A DNA stretch of 64,000 bases from RH-AL1 sp965277355 (GCA_965277355.1 CBDICN010000002.1:1612001-1676000), one strand, 5' to 3'; counted from the first letter of the stretch, positions 25,123 through 35,461 are shown. Notes: generated from the sequence alone by a model not told the origin. Translations and numbers: made by a program.

Positions 25123-26988
25123 TCACGAACGCGCGCCCACGGGTTTGCGGACATGTGCGGCCAGCAGGGTGAGTGCCGTCGGTGTCATGCCTTCGACCCG
25201 TCCGGCCTGGCCCAAAGTCGCCGGACGAACCTTCGCAAGTCGGCTTCTGATCTCGTTGGAGAGGCCCGGCAGGACGGTGAAGTCGAGATCGCCAGGGATC
25301 GTCAGCGCCTCGTCGCGGCGGAATGCGGAAATATCGCCCGTCTGACGCTCGAGGTAGACCGCGTACTTGGCATCGATCTCGATCTGTGCGGCGGTTGCCG
25401 CCGAGACTTCGGCGAGAGGCGGGCTCAGTGAGCGAAAGGCGTCGAAGCTGATGTCCGGGAAGCCGAGCAGGTCGTAACCGGAACGACGCACGCCGTCCTT
25501 TTTGACGCGGAGGCCATGCCGGGCCGCCTCGTTGGGGCTGAGCACCACTTCGCGCAAAGCCTCGACTGCCGCGGCATAGGCGCTCTGTTTGGCTGCGAAG
25601 ACATTCGCTCGCTCGCGGCCGACTAGGCCGAGCGCGAGCCCACGCGGCGTGAGGCGCTGGTCGGCGTTGTCGGCTCGAAGGCTCAGGCGGTACTCGGCCC
25701 GGGAGGTAAACATGCGATAGGGCTCAGTCACGCCGCGCGTCACCAGATCATCGATCATCACACCGATATAGGCTTCGCTTCGATCGAACGTCGCCGGCTT
25801 CAGCCCTCCGGCACAGCGGGCGGCATTGAGGCCGGCAACCAGCCCCTGGGCGGCGGCTTCCTCGTAGCCGGTCGTGCCGTTGATCTGCCCGGCTAGAAAG
25901 AGACCGCCAATACGCTTCGTCTGCAACGCGGCCGTGAGTTCGCGCGGATCGATGTAGTCGTACTCGATCGCGTAGCCGGGCTTCAGCACTGTGACATGCT
26001 CGAGCCCCGGAATGGTGCGCAAGAAACGGTCCTGTATATCGGGCGGCAACGCGGTCGAGATCCCGTTGGGATAGATGGTCGGGTCGTCCAATCCCTCAGG
26101 TTCGAGAAAGATCTGGTGGAAATCGCGCTCCTTGAAGCGCACGATCTTGTCCTCGATCGAGGGGCAATAGCGTGGTCCCATGCTTGAGACCGCACCGGAA
26201 TAAACCGGTGAGAGCGCCAGGTTCTCCTCGATGATACGGTGCCCGGCTGCCGTGGTATGGGTGATGAAGCACTCGACCTGGCGGTTGCTGATCGCTGCCG
26301 TCAGAAAAGAGAAATGCTCCGGATCCGCATCGCCGCTCTGGCGCACGAGGGTCGACGTGTCGATGGTCCGGCCATCCAGACGTGGCGGCGTTCCGGTCTT
26401 GAGCCGTCGCAACGCGAATCCATGATCCGCGAGGTTCTGCGCCAAGCCGACGGAAGGCGGGTCGCCGTCCCGGCCGGCAGGCCGCCGCTCGGATCCGCAA
26501 TGGATGACGCCATTGAGGAAGGTGCCGGTCGTCACAACGAGCGCGGCACAGGCGATCTGGCGCCCGTCGGCAAGTTCGAGCGCGCTTACCTTGCCATCCG
26601 CGGTGACGAGGCAAGCGGCTTCGCCTTCGATGATCGTCAAGTTGGATGTGGCGCCGAGCGCGCGCTGCATGGCTAGCCGGTAGAGAGCGCGGTCAATCTG
26701 GGCGCGAGGTCCCCGAACAGCCGGCCCCTTGGCTCGATTGAGAAGGCGAAACTGAATGCCCGCAGCATCCGCGACGCGTCCCATCAGCCCGTCAAGCGCA
26801 TCGATCTCTCGAACCAGATGCCCTTTGCCGAGACCGCCGATCGCCGGGTTGCAGGACATCGCGCCGATCGTATTGCGCCGCTGGGTGACGAGCGCGGTCG
26901 TTGCGCCGCCGCGGGCCGCGGCAGCGGCCGCCTCGCAGCCGGCGTGGCCGCCGCCGACCACAACGACGTCGAAGGAATGGATGTGCAT
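25123..26988 (-). CDS. mnmG: tRNA uridine-5-carboxymethylaminomethyl(34) synthesis enzyme MnmG
   Basis: 621 residues, normal for MnmG (GidA). With MnmE it adds an aminomethyl/carboxymethylaminomethyl group at C5 of wobble U34 in several tRNAs, using FAD, methylene-tetrahydrofolate and GTP. The FAD-binding dinucleotide motif VVVGGGHAGCEAAAAA opens the protein (near residue 9). The conserved ISCNP-type loop reads IGAMSCNPAIGGLGKGHLV (near 44), and GQINGTTGYEEAAAQGLVAG (near 365) is the second signature. A C-terminal MnmE-interacting helical domain ends at VGARS. ATG at 26988. Precedes rsmG by 39 bp. Confidence 0.97.
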   Translation of the reverse strand: MHIHSFDVVVVGGGHAGCEAAAAAARGGATTALVTQRRNTIGAMSCNPAIGGLGKGHLVREIDALDGLMGRVADAAGIQFRLLNRAKGPAVRGPRAQIDRALYRLAMQRALGATSNLTIIEGEAACLVTADGKVSALELADGRQIACAALVVTTGTFLNGVIHCGSERRPAGRDGDPPSVGLAQNLADHGFALRRLKTGTPPRLDGRTIDTSTLVRQSGDADPEHFSFLTAAISNRQVECFITHTTAAGHRIIEENLALSPVYSGAVSSMGPRYCPSIEDKIVRFKERDFHQIFLEPEGLDDPTIYPNGISTALPPDIQDRFLRTIPGLEHVTVLKPGYAIEYDYIDPRELTAALQTKRIGGLFLAGQINGTTGYEEAAAQGLVAGLNAARCAGGLKPATFDRSEAYIGVMIDDLVTRGVTEPYRMFTSRAEYRLSLRADNADQRLTPRGLALGLVGRERANVFAAKQSAYAAAVEALREVVLSPNEAARHGLRVKKDGVRRSGYDLLGFPDISFDAFRSLSPPLAEVSAATAAQIEIDAKYAVYLERQTGDISAFRRDEALTIPGDLDFTVLPGLSNEIRSRLAKVRPATLGQAGRVEGMTPTALTLLAAHVRKPVGARS

Positions 26989-27103
26989 GGCGCGAACTTA
27001 GATCACGCCACTGGCGCCAACAAGAAACGCTGCCGCCTTAGCTGCAAAATAAAAGCGCGGAACACAAGGTGCACCGCGCTCGAGGTTCGGCTGCAAGCTG
27101 CGG

Positions 27104-27307
27104 TTACATCGCGCGCTGCATACGCATCATCGAATGGCGACGCATCATCGAATGGCGATGCATCATCGTGTGGCTCGAACGGCTCAACTCATGCGCGCCG
27201 CGGGTGCCGCTGCCGCCAAGGGCAACCGGTGTCGCCGAAGCGGCGATGGGTGCGAGAAGAAGAACAGCGGCGGTGACGGCGGATAGTACAGTGTTGGTGA
27301 TGGTCAT
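27104..27307 (-). CDS. Small exported Met/His-rich protein
   Basis: 67 residues. A signal peptide (MTITNTVLSAVTAAVLLLAPIAASA-T) leaves a mature protein of about 42 residues whose last third is built from three HSMMRR-like hexads: HTMMHR, HSMMRR, HSMMRM, ending QRAM. The repeated His-Ser-Met-Met could bind Cu(I) or another soft metal in the periplasm, but this is inference from composition. The ATG at 27307 is the best start; 16 in-frame residues upstream are not signal-like. An 18-bp DNA tandem repeat underlies the hexads. I know no homologous family. It lies between mnmG and mnmE, a position not usually occupied. Confidence 0.6.
   Translation of the reverse strand: MTITNTVLSAVTAAVLLLAPIAASATPVALGGSGTRGAHELSRSSHTMMHRHSMMRRHSMMRMQRAM
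27123..27170. repeat. 18-bp tandem repeat, about 2.7 copies
   Basis: CGCATCATCGAATGGCGA repeats at 27123-27140 and 27141-27158 and partly again from 27159 (TGCATCATCG). It encodes the HSMM hexads of the overlapping small protein and could gain or lose units by slippage. Confidence 0.85.
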
Positions 27308-27409
27308 GACATGCTCCGATGATTTGTCCGCGATGGAACGGGCGATACGGAACAAGGTTGCGCGGTCCGAAGACTAAAAGACGGTTGATCTTGCGAGGTA
27401 ATGGATGAT

Positions 27410-27700
27410 CTAGCGGCGGCCAGCACCGGTGGTCCCTTCCGGCACGCCGCCGGTACGCGATGGGCCTCCGGTGCGCGTATCGAATTGCGGGATCGTCACC
27501 TGTTGATGGCCGGGTTCGAAATCCGACGTGCTCGTACCGCCGAGCGACCTGATCGCACCGTTTGGATCGCCCTCCGAGCCGCCCTCCTTGGTGGCGGAGG
27601 GCGGTGGTGACTGCGTGCTGTTTTGCGCCAATGCCGGAAGGCCGGCAATCATGAAGAGGGACGAGGCCGCGAGCGCAACAAGCCGAGGCGTGATGAACAT
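27410..27700 (-). CDS. Small exported Gly/Thr/Pro-rich protein
   Basis: 96 residues. A signal peptide (MFITPRLVALAASSLF, cleavage near ALA-Q about residue 26) is followed by a hydrophilic, probably disordered mature part rich in Gly, Ser, Thr and Pro (STQSPPPSATKEGGSEGDP, then TRTGGPSRTGGVPEGTTGAG). No cysteine. I do not recognise a family. It lies immediately downstream of the mnmE stop across a parS site, on the same strand, with its own start at 27700. Confidence 0.55.
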   Translation of the reverse strand: MFITPRLVALAASSLFMIAGLPALAQNSTQSPPPSATKEGGSEGDPNGAIRSLGGTSTSDFEPGHQQVTIPQFDTRTGGPSRTGGVPEGTTGAGRR

Positions 27701-27762
27701 AGGTGAAGCTCCTGAGCCGGTCCCGACACGACGCGAACCCGCGTGCTCGCGGACGGTTCGCT

Positions 27763-27778
27763 TGTTTCACGTGAAACA
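27763..27778. promoter_or_regulatory. parS: parS centromere site between mnmE and the next gene
   Basis: A second perfect copy of TGTTTCACGTGAAACA, 12 bp downstream of the mnmE stop codon and about 3.0 kb from the copy in rsmG. Intergenic. Confidence 0.95.
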
Positions 27779-27789
27779 TCGCGCGGACG

Positions 27790-29103
27790 TTACTTCCCGA
27801 TGCAAAAGCGCGTGAATACGCTGCCGAGAACGTCTTCCACGTCGACCAACCCGATCAGGCGCTCCAGCGCGAACCTTGCGTTGCGGAGGTGCTCGGCGAG
27901 GATTTCGACCGGCAACGCGTCATCCGCCGCGACCTCGTCAAGCGCCTGAAGCGCCGCTTGGAACCCGCGCCGGTGGCGCGCGCGCGCAAGAAGCCCACTG
28001 CCGCTACGCGCGAGATCACCGGCGAATGTCGAGAGCCGCGTGACGAGCACGTCGAGGTTCAGGCCGGTCTTGGCACTGATCGCCAGTGCCGCTTCCGGTC
28101 TTGGCGAGGGCGCCGGCCGAGCCAGATCCGCCTTCGCGCGGATCCGCCAGCACGGCGCCAGTAACGCAGGCGTCGGGCCTTCCCCGTCGCATAACCATAG
28201 CACGAGATCGGCCGCCTCGGCCCGCTCTCGTGCACGGGCGACGCCGATCCGCTCGATCTCGTCGCCACTTTCGCGCAGGCCGGCGGTGTCGACCAGGGTC
28301 ACCGGGCAGCCGCCAAGATCGAGATGCACCTCGATGGGGTCCCGCGTCGTGCCGGCGATCGCGGAGACAATCGCCGCCTCGCGCCGCACCAGGGCGTTCA
28401 GAAGCGTCGACTTGCCGGAGTTGGGCGGTCCCGCGATCACGACCTGTACGCCGTCGCGCACGCGTTCCGCGGCAGCAGGCCGCTCGAGTTCGGCGCGGAG
28501 CGAAGCGCGGATCGGATCGATCAGCGCGCGTAGGCTCCCGTACAAACCGGAACCGAGGTCGACGTCGTCCGCGAAATCGATCGCGGTCTCCACCTCAGCC
28601 GCCGCTTCGATCAGGGCTGCACGCCAGGGCGCCGTCGCGTTGCGCAATGCGCCGTCGAGCTGGCGCTGCGCCTGGCGCCGCTGCAACGCGGTCTCAGCAT
28701 CGATGAGGTCTGCCAGCCCCTCGACTTGCGCGAGGTCCATCTTGCCATTGAGAAAAGCGCGCCGCGCGAACTCGCCCGGTTCGGCTGGACGCAGGCCCGG
28801 AATGCGGGCGAGCACCGCGAGCACCGCCGCCACCACGGCCGGACTGCCGTGAAGATGAAACTCGACCCCATCCTCTCCGCCCTCGCTTTGCGAGGCCTCG
28901 AACAGCAGCACCAGCGCATGGTCCAGCGTTTCGCCGGTCGCCGGGTCGCGCAGCCTCGCCAGCGTGGCCCGGCGCGGCGGCGGCAGACGACCGGCAAGGC
29001 TCCGCGAGGCGTCATGCGCCGCAGACCCCGAGACGCGGATGACGCAAATGGCCGCGCGCGCCGCGCCGGTCGCAACGGCGAAGATCGTGTCGGAGTCCCG
29101 CAT
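27790..29103 (-). CDS. mnmE: tRNA modification GTPase MnmE
   Basis: 437 residues, normal length. MnmE (TrmE) works with MnmG to modify wobble uridine-34. The N-terminal tetrahydrofolate-binding domain (DTIFAVATGAARAAICVIRVSG) and the phrase PAEPGEFARRAFLNGKMDL (near residue 105) are typical. The G domain carries IAGPPNSGKSTLLN (P-loop, near 222), GTTRDPIEV (switch I), VDTAGLRE (G3), and lacks a strong NKXD (the G4 position is SAKTG-type region at the domain end). The C-terminal FCIGK with its catalytic cysteine is present, so the gene is intact. An AAGGA RBS precedes the ATG at 29103. Confidence 0.96.
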   Translation of the reverse strand: MRDSDTIFAVATGAARAAICVIRVSGSAAHDASRSLAGRLPPPRRATLARLRDPATGETLDHALVLLFEASQSEGGEDGVEFHLHGSPAVVAAVLAVLARIPGLRPAEPGEFARRAFLNGKMDLAQVEGLADLIDAETALQRRQAQRQLDGALRNATAPWRAALIEAAAEVETAIDFADDVDLGSGLYGSLRALIDPIRASLRAELERPAAAERVRDGVQVVIAGPPNSGKSTLLNALVRREAAIVSAIAGTTRDPIEVHLDLGGCPVTLVDTAGLRESGDEIERIGVARARERAEAADLVLWLCDGEGPTPALLAPCWRIRAKADLARPAPSPRPEAALAISAKTGLNLDVLVTRLSTFAGDLARSGSGLLARARHRRGFQAALQALDEVAADDALPVEILAEHLRNARFALERLIGLVDVEDVLGSVFTRFCIGK

Positions 29104-29213
29104 TGCGCGGTCCTATTCCTTCTTGCGGCAGCCGGAAAGCATGCCATTGACCCGCAAGGACGCGGCAACGCCTGCGGCTCTCCGCTCGTTACCGTGCAGG
29201 ATGAGGAGCCACA

Positions 29214-31244
<2,031 letters not shown>

Positions 31245-31309
31245 AAAAGGAGGCCTCAAAAAAAGGCCGCCAAGCGGGCTTCGACAACCGTTGAGGCTGT
31301 CGAAAGACG

Positions 31310-31612
31310 TCAAACTGTCACGGCAGGCGTTCCGGCGTGCTTCTTGGCGATGTCGCGCTTCAGCACGCGCATCGCAGGCGACAGTTGCTCGACATGTGCC
31401 TTCGCCAAGAAAGCGTCAAGGCCGCCGCGATGCTCGACCGAGCGCAGCGAAGCGGCGGCAACGCGCACCCGAACCGAACGCTCGAGCGTTTCGGAGTTGA
31501 GCGTGACGTTGACGAGGTTTGGCAGAAATCGCGTCCGCGTCTTGATGTTGGAATGGCTGACCACATTACCGCTTTGAACGGCCTTGCCGGTCAACTCGCA
31601 ACGACGCGACAT
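31310..31612 (-). CDS. rpmB: 50S ribosomal protein L28
   Basis: 100 residues, the alphaproteobacterial length. MSRRCELTGKAVQSGNVVSHSNIKTRTRFLPNL is the canonical N-terminus. A zinc-type cysteine is limited to one. The basic C-terminus (RDIAKKHAG) fits rRNA binding in the large subunit. The ATG at 31612 is certain. A putative CTTGAC-N16-TGTAAC promoter lies 43 bp upstream. Convergent with the DUF255 gene; the 65 bp between contain TTCGACA...TGTCGAA, a weak hairpin at 31279-31303. Confidence 0.97.
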   Translation of the reverse strand: MSRRCELTGKAVQSGNVVSHSNIKTRTRFLPNLVNVTLNSETLERSVRVRVAAASLRSVEHRGGLDAFLAKAHVEQLSPAMRVLKRDIAKKHAGTPAVTV

Positions 31613-31654
31613 CGTGAAAATCCCTTCGCCGCAAATGAATGGCAGGGGCAGGCT

Positions 31655-31682
31655 GTTACAGGAGCGGCACTTGAGGGTCAAG
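31655..31682 (-). promoter_or_regulatory. Putative housekeeping promoter of rpmB
   Basis: On the minus strand CTTGAC (31682-31677) is followed after 16 bp by TGTAAC (31660-31655), close to the alphaproteobacterial sigma-70 consensus, 43 bp before the rpmB start. Confidence 0.45.
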
Positions 31683-31723
31683 GCGCGCCGTCCTCATGCC
31701 TCGCTGTGCCAAGACTCGCTGTG

Positions 31724-32125
31724 CTAAGAGAGGGGCGCGTTCAGAATCCAGCGGTGACCGAATGGGTCGCGGAAGGTTGCCAAACGCGTGCCCCAGAACG
31801 AGTTCGTCGGCTGTGTCTCGGGCTTCGCTCCGAGCCCGGTCGCCTTGGTGAAGATCTCGTCGACCTTCTTGGCGGTCGGAAACTCAAGGCTGACCGAGAT
31901 CGTCACCGGCTCCCCCGGGATGCCGATGCGGGTCTGGCCGAACTCCGGAAAGGCGTCGGCCAGCATGACCGAGCCGCCGTTGATCACCAGTTCACAGTGC
32001 AGGATGCGCAGGCCGTCGAGCGCCGGCATGAAGGCGCGTTGCTCGGCGCCGAACACGGTCGTGTAGAAGGTGATCGCGGCAAGCGCGGGCGAACACGTGA
32101 GATAAGGCGCGACGGCGGGACGCAT
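31724..32125 (-). CDS. VOC (glyoxalase/PhnB-like) family protein
   Basis: 133 residues with the two beta-alpha-beta modules of the VOC fold. VAPYLTCSPALAAITFYTTVFGAE opens it, and FRDPFGHRWILNAPLS closes it, the PhnB-like signature. Such proteins include antibiotic-resistance binders, dioxygenases and 3-demethylubiquinone-like methyltransferases; here the function is unknown. A pair of AACGCGACCAC direct repeats lies upstream (32168-32193). Confidence 0.88.
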   Translation of the reverse strand: MRPAVAPYLTCSPALAAITFYTTVFGAEQRAFMPALDGLRILHCELVINGGSVMLADAFPEFGQTRIGIPGEPVTISVSLEFPTAKKVDEIFTKATGLGAKPETQPTNSFWGTRLATFRDPFGHRWILNAPLS

Positions 32126-32167
32126 CGATCGTGTCTCCTGACGGGGGGCGCCCGCGGCGGCATATTA

Positions 32168-32193
32168 AACGCGACCACAGAGAACGCGACCAC
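32168..32193. repeat. Direct repeat upstream of the VOC gene
   Basis: AACGCGACCAC occurs twice with a 15-bp period (32168-32178 and 32183-32193), about 43 bp before the VOC start. The core AACGCGACC recurs at 54023-54031 upstream of the EF-hand gene. It could be a regulator site; one more copy elsewhere is weak support. Confidence 0.35.
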
Positions 32194-32278
32194 GGAAAAA
32201 TTCGCGAGGGTTTCGCAGCTACAATCCGTCCCGGCGGCAGTGCTGGCCTTGGTCCATGACCGATGGGCTGCAGGAGCC

Positions 32279-32354
32279 TGGTGCCGCAAGAGGGATTCGA
32301 ACCCCCGACCCCCTCATTACGAATGAGGTGCTCTACCAACTGAGCTATTGCGGC
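32279..32354 (-). tRNA. tRNA-Thr (anticodon CGT)
   Basis: A complete cloverleaf on the minus strand. The acceptor stem pairs GCCGCAA with TTGCGGC, the D-arm holds TAGCTCAGTTGGTAGAGCA, the anticodon arm CCTCA-TTCGTAA-TGAGG gives anticodon CGT (threonine, codon ACG), and the T-arm reads GGGGGTTCGAATCCCTC-like. CCA is encoded (TGG at 32279-32281). It precedes the cytochrome b gene on the opposite strand. Confidence 0.97.
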
Positions 32355-32610
32355 GATGCCCACGGAGGGCGGGGTGGGTTTAACGAGCGCGGCCGCCTTT
32401 GGCAATCATCGAGCCGCCATCTTCCTGCAAGCCTTATCAGGCCTTGTCGCCGCTATTGACCCAAGCCGTGCGACGCCGCAAAAGCGCCTTCGATGGAACC
32501 GCTCGTACGCGAGGGCGGCGCGTGGTCGCAATGGCGGGTCAAGCTTTGATCGCCGCGCGCAAAACGCGTATGAGACTGGCTTCCACGATGTACAGCCAAG
32601 AGACTGCGCA

Positions 32611-33894
32611 ATGAGCGGACCATCCACCTACGTCCCCAAGAGTGCCGCCGCGAAATGGCTCGAAAGCCGGCTGCCGATCGTGGGATTGGTTCACTCGTCC
32701 TTCGTTGCCTTCCCCAACCCGCGAAACCTCAACTACTTCTGGACCTTCGGCGGCATCCTAGCCTTCATGCTGGTGTCGCAGATCGTGACCGGCGTGATCC
32801 TCGCGATGCACTACACACCGCAGGCGTCGCTCGCCTTCGTGTCGGTCGAGAAGATCATGCGCGACGTCAACTATGGTTGGCTGCTACGCTACATCCACGC
32901 CAACGGCGCGTCGATGTTCTTCCTCGCCGTCTACATCCATATCTTCCGCGGCATGTACTACGGCTCCTACAAGGCGCCCCGCGAAGTTCTATGGCTGCTC
33001 GGCATCGTCATCTACCTCCTGATGATGGCGACCGGCTTCATGGGCTACGTGCTGCCTTGGGGTCAGATGAGCTTCTGGGGCGCCACTGTCATTACCTCGC
33101 TGTTCGGCGCCATCCCGTTCATCGGCGACTGGCTGACGCACCTGCTGTGGGGCGGCTTCTCCGTGGACAACGCGACGCTCAACCGCTTTTTCTCGCTGCA
33201 TTACCTGCTGCCGTTCATGATCGCCGGCGTGGTCGTGCTGCACATCTGGGCGCTGCACGTGCCCGGCTCCAACAACCCGGCTGGCATCGAGAAGAAGACC
33301 GCCAAGGACACGCTGCCCTTTCATCCCTATTTCACGGTCAAGGACGGGTTCGCGCTGGTCTGCTTCCTGGTGTTGTATGCCTGGGTGGTGTTCTATGTGC
33401 CGAACTACCTCAATCATTCGGACAATTACATCGAGGCGAACCCACTGGTGACACCCCAGCACATCGTGCCGGAATGGTACTACCTGCCGTTCTACGCGAT
33501 CCTGCGCTCGATCCCCTCGAAGCTGCTCGGCGTGATCGCGATGTTCATGTCGATCATCCTGCTGGCCTTTCTGCCCTGGCTCGACACCTCGCGCGTTAAG
33601 TCGGCTAACTACCGGCCCTTCTACAGGATCGCGTTCTGGCTTTTCGTCGTCGACACCATCCTGCTGGGCTACATCGGGTCGCAGCCACCGGCAGGCGGCT
33701 ACATCATCGCCGGCAAGATCCTGACGGCGTACTACTTCTTCCATCTCCTGATCCTGCTGCCTTTATTGGGTTTCATCGAGACGCCGCTGAAGCTCCCGGC
33801 ATCCATCGCCGACACGGTGCTCGGTCATCACGGCGGCGGCTCGGCCACCGCGATGGCGGCAGGCACGGCGTCGTCGCCGAACACGAAGGGTTGA
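32611..33894 (+). CDS. petB: Cytochrome b subunit of the bc1 complex
   Basis: 427 residues with eight to nine transmembrane helices, the normal length. It carries both b-type hemes and the quinol oxidation and reduction sites of complex III. Signatures: NPRNLNYFWTFGG at the N-terminus, four heme histidines in helices B and D (RYIHANGASMFF, YIHIFRG, FFSLHYLLPFM, VLHIWALH), GSNNPAG, and PEWYYLPFY (the Qo-site PEWY, near residue 288). The ATG at 32611 was selected because MSGPSTYVPKSAAAKW begins the usual N-terminus; the open frame extends upstream without similarity. No Rieske gene is directly upstream. Cytochrome c1 follows after 3 bp. Confidence 0.96.
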   Translation: MSGPSTYVPKSAAAKWLESRLPIVGLVHSSFVAFPNPRNLNYFWTFGGILAFMLVSQIVTGVILAMHYTPQASLAFVSVEKIMRDVNYGWLLRYIHANGASMFFLAVYIHIFRGMYYGSYKAPREVLWLLGIVIYLLMMATGFMGYVLPWGQMSFWGATVITSLFGAIPFIGDWLTHLLWGGFSVDNATLNRFFSLHYLLPFMIAGVVVLHIWALHVPGSNNPAGIEKKTAKDTLPFHPYFTVKDGFALVCFLVLYAWVVFYVPNYLNHSDNYIEANPLVTPQHIVPEWYYLPFYAILRSIPSKLLGVIAMFMSIILLAFLPWLDTSRVKSANYRPFYRIAFWLFVVDTILLGYIGSQPPAGGYIIAGKILTAYYFFHLLILLPLLGFIETPLKLPASIADTVLGHHGGGSATAMAAGTASSPNTKG

Positions 33895-33897
33895 GCG

Positions 33898-34923
33898 ATG
33901 CGCGGTAAGCTTGAGGGACGCACGGCCTATTCCGTCGTCCTCTTCACGTTGGCGAGCCTCGCGATGGCGCTGCCGCTTGGCGCGCGCGCGGATGATTTGA
34001 CAAAGAATCAACCCAGCCCTGACGCTGGCGCCGCCGCGCCCGGACCGACGCCCGGCACGGTCCCGAAAAAGCAGCCGAACCAGGTCGCCGCCGGACCGAA
34101 GGGCGACGCCGGATCGCATCAGGTCGAGGCCGCCAACGGCAATGAGCCGGAAATCCCCGAGATGCTCAGCTGGAGCTTCACCGGCGTCTTCGGGCATTAC
34201 GACTTGGCCCAACTCCAGCGCGGCTACCAGGTCTACAAAGAAGTCTGCTCGAACTGTCACTCGATGAAGCTGGTGGCCTTCCGCAACCTGGAAGATCTTG
34301 GCTACAGCGCGCCTCAGGTGAAGGCTCTTGCCGCCACCTACCAGATCGATGACGGTCCCAACGACCAGGGCGAAATGTACAAGCGGCCGGGGCGCCCGTC
34401 CGACTATTTCCCGTCACCCTTCCCCAACGAGCAGGCCGCCGCGGCCGCTTACGGCAAGGCGCCCCCGGACATGTCCCTCCTCGCCAAGGCACGTGGCTGG
34501 GAGCGCGGCTTCCCCTGGTTCATCATCGACTTCGTCACGCAGTCGGAAGAGGCCGAGGGTCCGGACTACATCCACGCCGTGCTCAACGGCTACACGAAGC
34601 CGGACGACCCAAAGTACAACGTCTACCTGCCGAACCACAAGATCGCGATGCCGAAGCCGCTGTCCGACGGGCAAGTGGCCTATACCGACGGCACCCCGCA
34701 GACGCTCGACCAGTATTCCAAAGACGTTGCGGCCTTCCTCATGTGGACGGCCGAGCCGAAGCTCGAGCAACGCAAGGAGATGGGCTTGCGGGCGATGATC
34801 TTCCTTATCGTCTTTGCGACCCTGCTCTACTTCGTGAAGCGTCGGGTTTGGGCGAAGGTCGGAGGCGATGTCGTTGTCGGCGCTCATCCCGCACGGCCGA
34901 CGTCGCCGAACCCGGCCGAGTAG
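33898..34923 (+). CDS. petC: Cytochrome c1
   Basis: 341 residues. Signal peptide (AMALPLGARA-D), then a long disordered segment rich in Pro, Ala, Gly and Lys (about residues 35-85). The heme-c motif CSNCH lies near residue 118, the axial-ligand methionine in KIAMPKPLS near 260, and a C-terminal anchor helix MIFLIVFATLLYFVKRRVW. Electron donor to cytochrome c in complex III; it starts 3 bp after cytochrome b, an operon. The proline-rich insert between signal and heme domain is longer than usual. GCG-rich tail ends PTSPNPAE. Confidence 0.95.
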   Translation: MRGKLEGRTAYSVVLFTLASLAMALPLGARADDLTKNQPSPDAGAAAPGPTPGTVPKKQPNQVAAGPKGDAGSHQVEAANGNEPEIPEMLSWSFTGVFGHYDLAQLQRGYQVYKEVCSNCHSMKLVAFRNLEDLGYSAPQVKALAATYQIDDGPNDQGEMYKRPGRPSDYFPSPFPNEQAAAAAYGKAPPDMSLLAKARGWERGFPWFIIDFVTQSEEAEGPDYIHAVLNGYTKPDDPKYNVYLPNHKIAMPKPLSDGQVAYTDGTPQTLDQYSKDVAAFLMWTAEPKLEQRKEMGLRAMIFLIVFATLLYFVKRRVWAKVGGDVVVGAHPARPTSPNPAE

Positions 34924-34946
34924 CACATCGACAGGAGGGGGCCGCG

Positions 34947-35435
34947 TTGCTGTTGCTCGATGGGTCCTGCCGCTGCGGGGCGGTCACTTTCTCCTGCGCG
35001 AGCCACGCGCCCGTTCCCTACCAGCTCTGCTATTGCTCGATCTGCCGCAAGACGGCGGGCGGCGGTGGTTATGCGATCAATCTCAGCGCCGTCGCCGATA
35101 CGCTGAAGGTCGAGGACCGGTCGGCGTTGGCCGTCTATCGCGCCGAGGTCGAAGCGGACGGGCATTGCACGCTCGCGACCGGCGAGCGCAACTTCTGCGT
35201 CCGATGCGCGAGCGCCCTTTGGCTCTACGACCCGACCTGGCCGGACCTGCTACACCCGTTTGCCTCGGCCATTAACACCCCTCTGCCGAAGGCGCCGGTG
35301 CGAACACACCTGATGCTCCGCTTCAAGCCGGATTGGGCTCCTCTCAATTGCGATCCCGAGGATCTGACCTTCGATCTTTTTCCCGAGGAGAGCATAGAGG
35401 AGTGGCATCGGCGCCACGGTCTCTGGGTCGACTGA
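34947..35435 (+). CDS. GFA family (Mss4-like) zinc protein
   Basis: 162 residues from a TTG at 34947 with AGGAGG 8 nt before it; no ATG is available at this point. Zinc ligands: GSCRCGAVTFSC, CYCSICRKTAGG and ERNFCVRCASALW, the signature of the glutathione-dependent formaldehyde-activating (GFA/CENP-V) family. The original activity is formaldehyde-glutathione adduct formation, but most members are not tested, and a formaldehyde role is only suggested. It lies 23 bp after cytochrome c1 on the same strand and may be cotranscribed. Confidence 0.88.
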   Translation: MLLLDGSCRCGAVTFSCASHAPVPYQLCYCSICRKTAGGGGYAINLSAVADTLKVEDRSALAVYRAEVEADGHCTLATGERNFCVRCASALWLYDPTWPDLLHPFASAINTPLPKAPVRTHLMLRFKPDWAPLNCDPEDLTFDLFPEESIEEWHRRHGLWVD

Positions 35436-35461
35436 TCAGCGCGGTCGATTGGCCGTCGGGC

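Noticed and set aside
27189..27779. 196-residue minus frame starting MFHVKQ at the parS site
   Set aside because: MFHVKQ is simply the parS palindrome read in one frame. The rest is unlike a protein and overlaps two better small genes.
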